Source: Armatimonadota bacterium (lineage in GTDB: Bacteria; Sysuimicrobiota; Sysuimicrobiia; Sysuimicrobiales; JACQTN01). Taken from it: a stretch of DNA of 5,126 nucleotides. The notes under the pieces were generated by a model. The model was not told where the DNA came from and did no database searches. It saw nothing but the letters and a program-made list of their open reading frames with translations. Position 1 is the stretch's first letter, and each line of letters opens with the position of its first letter. Below are positions 1-5,126 of the stretch, in pieces. The translations under genes were made by a program, and so were the position numbers. Where the stretch lies: NCBI GenBank assembly GCA_016210785.1, contig JACQTN010000409.1, positions 1 through 5,126 on the forward strand, written 5' to 3'.

Positions 1-8
1 GCGCGTGT

Positions 9-37
9 TTGACACCCCCGGATGGCCGTGTTACAAT
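9..37 (+). promoter_or_regulatory. Sigma-70-type promoter of rplU-rpmA
   Basis: A perfect -35 hexamer TTGACA (9-14) is followed after exactly 17 nt by TACAAT (32-37), one mismatch from the TATAAT consensus. A start site near position 44 would give a leader of roughly 38 nt before rplU. No L21 autoregulatory leader structure could be recognised in this short stretch. Promoter strength and exact start are inferred from the match alone. Confidence 0.82.
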
Positions 38-81
38 GCCCCCGGCTTGCAAGGGTTGTGCGGAGTGCGTGGAGGTGTCTC

Positions 82-2624
<2,543 letters not shown>

Positions 2625-2641
<17 letters not shown>

Positions 2642-2990
2642 GCGCGACGCCCGGACGCGCGCCGTCCGCTGCGCCGAGGCCGCCAGCAGCAAGCAGGCGG
2701 AAGACATCGTGGTCCTGGACCTGCAGGCGCTCACGCTGGTCACCGACTACTTTGTCATCTGCACCGGTACATCCAGCGTCCAGATCCGGGCCATCGTGGA
2801 GGCGGTGGAAGAGGCGATGGCCGGGGATCGGGTCCACCCGCTGGCCCGCGAGGGCGACGCGCAGAGCGGGTGGGTGCTGCTGGATTTTGGCAGCCTGGTG
2901 GTGCACATCTTCACCCCGCAGACGCGCACCTTCTACAAGCTGGAGCGGTTGTGGGGGGACGCGGAGCCGCTGGCGTGGGCACAGGAGTGA
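2625..2990 (+). CDS. rsfS: Ribosomal silencing factor RsfS
   Basis: RsfS (Iojap/YbeB family) binds ribosomal protein L14 and blocks subunit joining, lowering translation in starvation. The 121-residue protein shows family landmarks: EDIVVLDLQALTLVTDYFVI (about 26-45) followed by CTGTSS, then SGWVLLDFGSLVVHIF and TRTFYKLERLWGD at the C-terminus. The E. coli protein is about 105 residues, so length fits with a few extra N-terminal residues. The start at ATG 2625 overlaps nadD by 17 nt; ATG 2634 (8-nt overlap) is an equally plausible start, and neither has a clear Shine-Dalgarno, consistent with coupling to nadD. The nadD-rsfS adjacency is widely conserved; the yqeK hydrolase often found between them is missing here. 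Confidence 0.95.
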
Positions 2991-3002
2991 GCGGGAGCGG
3001 CC

Positions 3003-3893
3003 ATGCTCGTTGCGGTGCGCAAGGCGGAGGCGGGCGACGTCAACTTCCTGGTGGACCTCTACGAGCGTGCCTACCGCGGCGGCTACTCGGCGTGCTTCGA
3101 CCGGCACGGGGCCATCGGGCCGCAGGACTTCTGGTGGGTGCAATCGGAGAAGGAGGTCCACGTGGTGGAGGTCAACCGGCGTCCTGCCGGCATGATGATC
3201 CTGGGCCGCCACGGCGGGCAGTTGCTGGTGGAGGAGATGATCGGCGACCTGGTGGGGACCGCCGGAAGGGCCGCGGCGCTGGGGGCCACGGACGGCACGC
3301 TGCTGCGGCGCCTGCACGAGTTCGTCGCGCGGCGCTTCCGGCAGGAGCGGCAGGATGCGATGCTGGTCCGGACCGCGGAGGTGAACCCGCTGGGGCTGGC
3401 CTTTGCCCGCGTCTTCGGCTTCGCGTTCACCAACGCCCTGATTGTGATGACGCGGGCGCTGGGCGAGCGGGTCCAGGCGCCGGCGCCGGACGGGTACGCC
3501 GTGCGGAGGGCGGCGGCGGGAGACGAGCGGGAGATCGTCCGCGTCTACCAGGAGAGCTTCGGCACGGCCCTGGATGCCGGGGACGTGCAAAAGATCCTCC
3601 ACCGGCCCCAGTGCCGGGCGTTCGTGGCGGAGCGGGAGTCCTACCGGGTGGGGTTCGTGCTGGCAGAGGTGCGGGGCGAGACAGGGGAGTGGATCCTGGC
3701 GGTGCGCGAGCCGCACCGCCGGCGCGGCGTGGGGAGGGCGCTGGCCGGCGCGGCGCTGGAGTTCTTCCGCGGCCGGAAGGCACCGCGGGCCGCGGTGACC
3801 TTCTGGGGGCTGGACGCGGCGGCGGAGGGATTCTGCCGGCGGATGGGGTATGCCACCGAGCGCGTCTATCTGTACTTCGAGAAGCGGCTCTGA
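3003..3893 (+). CDS. Tandem GNAT-family N-acetyltransferase
   Basis: This 296-residue protein is a probable acetyl-CoA-dependent N-acetyltransferase of unknown substrate. The second half (about 163-296) is a recognisable GNAT domain: AVREPHRRRGVGRALAGAAL (233-252) carries the R/Q-x-x-G-x-G/A acetyl-CoA pyrophosphate loop (RRRGVG, 239-244), and DAAAEGFCRRMGYATERVYLYF (271-292) fits the GNAT C-terminal helix and strand. The first half (about 1-155) looks like a second, degenerate GNAT fold: it ends LAFARVFGFAFTNALIVMTR (132-151), the same helix-GF-strand pattern, but has no clear RxxGxG loop. ATG 3003 lies 12 nt after rsfS, with GGGAG (2993-2997) 5 nt upstream, so it is probably the last gene of this run. 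Acetylation of a ribosomal protein, another protein or a small molecule cannot be distinguished. Confidence 0.85.
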   Translation: MLVAVRKAEAGDVNFLVDLYERAYRGGYSACFDRHGAIGPQDFWWVQSEKEVHVVEVNRRPAGMMILGRHGGQLLVEEMIGDLVGTAGRAAALGATDGTLLRRLHEFVARRFRQERQDAMLVRTAEVNPLGLAFARVFGFAFTNALIVMTRALGERVQAPAPDGYAVRRAAAGDEREIVRVYQESFGTALDAGDVQKILHRPQCRAFVAERESYRVGFVLAEVRGETGEWILAVREPHRRRGVGRALAGAALEFFRGRKAPRAAVTFWGLDAAAEGFCRRMGYATERVYLYFEKRL

Positions 3894-3928
3894 CGGGCGC
3901 GGCCGCGCATAGCGCCGGGCCACGCAAC

Positions 3929-3957
3929 TTGACGCCATCTGCCCGGTTGCCTATAAT
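3929..3957 (+). promoter_or_regulatory. Sigma-70-type promoter upstream of tRNA-Ala
   Basis: TTGACG (3929-3934) and a perfect TATAAT (3952-3957) are separated by exactly 17 nt. A start near 3964 would place the tRNA about 120 nt downstream, a long leader for a tRNA. A second TTGACA lies at 3969-3974, but no -10 box follows at the right distance. As no other clear promoter is seen before ilvE, this one may also feed the downstream non-coding region. Confidence 0.8.
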
Positions 3958-3963
3958 CTGCAC

Positions 3964-4083
3964 AAGGGTTGACACCCGCGTCACGGGGCCCGCAAGCTGC
4001 GCGCCCGAGGGAGTGTTGGAAGCCAGGATACTTCGCGCAGGGTGCGCCGCGGCCCGCGTTACTGGCATTGAGCGGACGGTCGT
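3964..4083 (+). other. 5' leader of the tRNA-Ala transcript
   Basis: This stretch of about 120 nt lies between the predicted transcription start and the mature tRNA 5' end. No open reading frame with a ribosome binding site and no known RNA family (SRP RNA, 6S, RNase P RNA) was recognised. A small GGGT/ACCC hairpin (3966-3977) is the only simple structure near its start. It is probably removed by RNase P. Confidence 0.35.
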
Positions 4084-4159
4084 GGGGACGTAGCTCAGTT
4101 GGGAGAGCGCCTGAATGGCATTCAGGAGGTCGGGGGTTCGACTCCCCTCGTCTCCACCA
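4084..4159 (+). tRNA. tRNA-Ala (anticodon GGC)
   Basis: A complete 76-nt tRNA with encoded CCA folds cleanly. The acceptor stem GGGGACG (4084-4090) pairs with CGTCTCC (4149-4155) and includes the G3-U70 wobble, the known identity element for alanyl-tRNA synthetase. The D stem is GCTC/GAGC. The anticodon stem CCTGA/TCAGG encloses loop ATGGCAT with anticodon GGC at 4117-4119, reading GCC and GCT. The T arm is GGGGG-TTCGACT-CCCCT, the discriminator is A and CCA lies at 4157-4159. It is transcribed from the promoter at 3929-3957. The 3' end is followed by a copied and inverted fragment of itself. Confidence 0.97.
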
Positions 4160-4169
4160 AATTTAATAC

Positions 4170-4190
4170 GGTGGATCGAACCCCCGACCT
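4170..4190 (-). repeat. Inverted, deleted copy of the tRNA-Ala 3' region
   Basis: Bases 4176-4190 are the exact reverse complement of tRNA bases 4127-4141 (variable loop, 5' strand of the T stem and start of the T loop). Bases 4170-4175 are the reverse complement of 4153-4158 at the tRNA end. Relative to the tRNA, 11 nt (4142-4152) are missing between these blocks. The copy could pair with the tRNA 3' half in the primary transcript, and it forms an imperfect terminal inverted repeat with 4358-4384. Confidence 0.85.
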
Positions 4191-4198
4191 GAGGGGGT

Positions 4199-4220
4199 GT
4201 GGGGGAGGGACCTCCCCCAC
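4199..4220. repeat. Hairpin 1 of the tRNA-tail element
   Basis: A 9-bp perfect stem (GTGGGGGAG with CTCCCCCAC) closes a 4-nt loop GGAC. There is no T-run, so it is not a standard intrinsic terminator. Confidence 0.8.
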
Positions 4221-4295
4221 GTCGTCGGGGTGACAGGAATCGCGGGAGCGATTCCGGCCGAGGGGCAGAGCCCCTCAGGCGGAGCGCGCGACGAC
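4221..4295. repeat. Predicted helix enclosing hairpins 2 and 3
   Basis: GTCGTCG (4221-4227) can pair with CGACGAC (4289-4295). This would close a junction holding hairpin 2 (GGAATCGC-GGGA-GCGATTCC, 4236-4255, 8 bp with a GNRA-type tetraloop) and hairpin 3 (GAGGGGC-AGA-GCCCCTC, 4260-4276, extended by GCC/GGC across a bulged A to 4257-4280). The two hairpins are perfect; the enclosing 7-bp helix is inferred. Confidence 0.55.
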
Positions 4296-4354
4296 GGGTG
4301 ATTCCGTGCGGGGCCCCACACACCCAGAGTGTGTGGGGGTCGGAGCGCGCGACG
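4280..4354 (+). repeat. 14-bp direct repeat CGGAGCGCGCGACG flanking hairpin 4
   Basis: CGGAGCGCGCGACG occurs at 4280-4293 and again at 4341-4354. Between them sits hairpin 4, a perfect 10-bp stem CCCCACACAC (4314-4323) with GTGTGTGGGG (4329-4338) and loop CCAGA. The repeat start points are 61 bp apart, suggesting internal duplication of a repeat-plus-hairpin module. Confidence 0.8.
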
Positions 4355-4357
4355 GGA

Positions 4358-4385
4358 GGGGGTTCGACTCCCCTCGTCTCCACCA
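4358..4385 (+). repeat. Direct 28-bp copy of the tRNA-Ala 3' end
   Basis: This is identical to 4132-4159 and covers the T stem, T loop, 3' acceptor strand, discriminator A and CCA. Identity ends at CCA on the right and at the T-stem boundary on the left. No matching 5' tRNA half precedes it, so it is not a functional tRNA. Confidence 0.93.
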
Positions 4386-4401
4386 TAATTGACCCCGGGG
4401 T

Positions 4402-4430
4402 CCCCAGGAAATCCCGCGGATTTCCTGGGG
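4402..4430. repeat. 13-bp perfect palindromic hairpin
   Basis: CCCCAGGAAATCC (4402-4414) pairs with GGATTTCCTGGGG (4418-4430) around loop CGC. It sits directly before the T-box motif, where Stem III lies in canonical T-box leaders. It also resembles the hairpin at 4559-4607: both are preceded by TTGACCC and followed by GGGGTGGG with an AAAT/ATTT core. Confidence 0.85.
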
Positions 4431-4434
4431 TGGG

Positions 4435-4483
4435 CACGGTGGTACCGCGGAGGAGCCCTCCGTCCCTGACTCAGGGTGGAGGG
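4435..4483 (+). promoter_or_regulatory. T-box antiterminator/terminator module
   Basis: GGTGGTACCGCGG (4438-4450) matches the highly conserved T-box sequence. The 7-nt bulge TGGTACC (4440-4446), whose TGGT would pair with the ACCA end of an uncharged tRNA, is flanked by helix A1 (GG 4438-4439 with CC 4464-4465) and A2 (4447-4453 with 4457-4463). The mutually exclusive hairpin is CCCTCC (4456-4461) with GGAGGG (4478-4483) plus CCCTG/CAGGG, as expected of a T-box switch. No T-run follows, so the alternative hairpin may sequester rather than terminate. No Stem I or specifier loop could be identified upstream; only about 50 nt separate it from the tRNA-derived element. Whether it still controls ilvE is unknown. 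Confidence 0.75.
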
Positions 4484-4558
4484 CGTCTCAATTCTCGCGC
4501 ACGAACGGACGCGAATCACACCTGGGCTGAGGGGCCAAAGCGGATGAGTCGGGAACGT

Positions 4559-4607
4559 TGACCCACCCCAGAAATTCGCCAAAGCCGCGAATTTCCGGGG
4601 TGGGTCA
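4559..4607. repeat. 20-pair hairpin upstream of ilvE
   Basis: Bases 4559-4569 pair with 4597-4607 (11 bp). After a single A-C mismatch (4570/4596), 4571-4579 pair with 4587-4595 (9 bp) around a 7-nt loop CAAAGCC. It is very stable but has no T-run after it. It appears related in sequence to the palindrome at 4402-4430, suggesting a repeat family rather than a leader-specific structure. Confidence 0.88.
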
Positions 4608-4675
4608 GGGCCGAGCACGCAGTGACCCGAGGCCGGTGGATTCTGGCACGTATTCACTAAAAGGAGGGACAGACC

Positions 4676-5126
4676 GTGGTCCGCGCGTCGTACATCTGGT
4701 TCAACGGCAAGGTCATCCCCTGGGGAGACGCCAAGATCCACATCCTCTCCCACGTCACGCACTACGGCAGCAGCGTCTTCGAGGGTATCCGCGCCTACGC
4801 CACGCCGCGCGGCCCGGCCGCCTTCTGCCTGAAGCCGCACATCGACCGCTTCTGGGACTCGTGCAAGATCATCCGCATGCCGCTGCCCTATACGAAAGAG
4901 CAGATCACCGACGGCATCAAGGAGATCATCCGCGCCAACGGCCACCAGAGCTGCTACATCCGCCCCATCGCCTTCCGCGGCCTGGAGGTGCTGGGCGTGG
5001 ACCCGCGTCGCTGTCCGGTCGAGGTCGGCATCGCCACGTGGGAGTGGGGCCGGTACCTGGGCCCGGAGGCCATCGAGCAGGGGATCGACGCCGGCGTCAG
5101 CTCCTGGCGGCGGATGGCGCCCGACA
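4676..5126 (+). CDS. ilvE: Branched-chain amino acid aminotransferase (partial, 3' end missing)
   Basis: IlvE is a PLP-dependent fold-type IV enzyme that interconverts Leu, Ile and Val with their 2-oxo acids using glutamate/2-oxoglutarate. The 150 residues in the window closely follow the family: YIWFNGKVIPWGDAKIH (6-22), SHVTHYGSSVFEGIRAY (25-41) with the FEGIR motif, CYIRP (93-97), a region like the PWGxYLG motif here reading EWGRYLG, then EQGIDAGVSSWRRMAPD at the window edge. The PLP-binding lysine (about residue 160 in E. coli) lies beyond the end. The GTG start at 4676 is supported by AGGAGG (4662-4667) with 8 nt spacing. The reading frame is open to the edge. An upstream T-box would fit control by a branched-chain tRNA, but that link is inferred. 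D-amino acid or aminodeoxychorismate lyase relatives are less likely given the motifs. Confidence 0.95.
   Translation, partial: MVRASYIWFNGKVIPWGDAKIHILSHVTHYGSSVFEGIRAYATPRGPAAFCLKPHIDRFWDSCKIIRMPLPYTKEQITDGIKEIIRANGHQSCYIRPIAFRGLEVLGVDPRRCPVEVGIATWEWGRYLGPEAIEQGIDAGVSSWRRMAPD

Larger units (their letters stand above)
4160..4385 (+). mobile_element. tRNA-tail-bounded hairpin element (226 bp)
   Basis: The last 28 bp of the tRNA gene (4132-4159: T arm, 3' acceptor strand, discriminator and CCA) recur without a mismatch at 4358-4385. The 226-bp unit from just after the first copy to the end of the second has the geometry left by site-specific integration into a tRNA 3' end (attL/attR-like). 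It has no coding capacity. Inside are an inverted tRNA fragment (4170-4190) and four perfect hairpins at 4199-4220, 4236-4255, 4257-4280 and 4314-4338. Origin as a non-autonomous integrase substrate, a MITE-like element or a local duplication cannot be separated from this single copy. Confidence 0.6.
4386..4675 (+). other. Non-coding region between tRNA element and ilvE
   Basis: These 290 nt contain a 12-bp palindrome GACCCCGGGGTC (4391-4402), a 13-bp hairpin (4402-4430), a T-box module (4435-4483), a 20-pair hairpin (4559-4607) and the ilvE ribosome binding site. No open reading frame with a credible start is present. No convincing -35/-10 pair was found, so the ilvE promoter is unidentified. 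Confidence 0.6.

Noticed and set aside
3897..3908. Palindrome GCGCGGCCGCGC after the acetyltransferase gene as a terminator
   Set aside because: A 12-bp self-complementary word without a usable loop or T-run; such words are common at this GC content.
3969..4166. Open frame reading through tRNA-Ala on the + strand
   Set aside because: Its end is merely the translated tRNA sequence, a well-known source of spurious proteins in databases.
4280..4354. CRISPR-like array based on the 14-bp repeat
   Set aside because: Only two copies, the repeat is too short, and the interval contains a palindrome rather than a spacer.
4478..4492. GGAGGG in the T-box 3' strand as a ribosome binding site for a small gene
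   Set aside because: No ATG, GTG or TTG follows at suitable spacing; only an ATT codon and a short frame of about 18 residues.
3427..4945. Minus-strand open frames across the hairpin region
   Set aside because: They consist of antisense tRNA and hairpin sequence plus antisense of real genes; composition and lack of starts argue against coding.

Overview
This is a gene-dense, very GC-rich (about 70% by eye) bacterial chromosomal window in which every gene reads on the + strand. The organism cannot be named from this sequence. Ribosomal protein L27 begins directly at its mature-type N-terminus and no Prp-like protease gene lies between rplU and rpmA, which argues against a typical Firmicute. 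A T-box antiterminator motif points instead to one of the high-GC lineages that use T-boxes (actinobacteria, Chloroflexi, Deinococcus-Thermus or uncultivated Terrabacteria-like phyla). This is inference only.

Bases 1-768 hold a compact ribosomal protein transcription unit: a near-consensus sigma-70 promoter (TTGACA, 17 nt, TACAAT), rplU (L21), rpmA (L27) and a strong intrinsic terminator. Bases 798-3893 hold a tightly packed run: obg (ribosome-assembly GTPase, no C-terminal OCT domain), nadD (NAD biosynthesis, with an unusual roughly 80-residue Cys/His-containing N-terminal extension), rsfS (ribosome silencing factor) and a tandem-GNAT acetyltransferase. Stops and starts overlap or lie 12 nt apart, so co-transcription is likely. 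The theme is ribosome assembly and silencing plus NAD supply.

Bases 3894-4675 are non-coding and are the most interesting part. A second near-consensus promoter (TTGACG, 17 nt, TATAAT) and a leader of about 120 nt precede tRNA-Ala(GGC). Immediately after the tRNA comes a 226-bp unit. It starts with an inverted, internally deleted copy of the tRNA 3' region, carries at least four perfect hairpins and a predicted long-range helix, and ends with an exact 28-bp direct copy of the tRNA T-arm, acceptor strand and CCA. It looks like a small integrated or tRNA-tailed element with tRNA-derived ends. Beyond it lie a 13-bp palindrome, a T-box antiterminator/terminator module with no recognisable Stem I, and a 20-pair hairpin related in sequence to the first palindrome.

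Bases 4676-5126 are the 5' part of ilvE, a branched-chain amino acid aminotransferase gene cut by the window end. The T-box lies about 190 nt upstream of it and may belong to its leader, or may be a relic.
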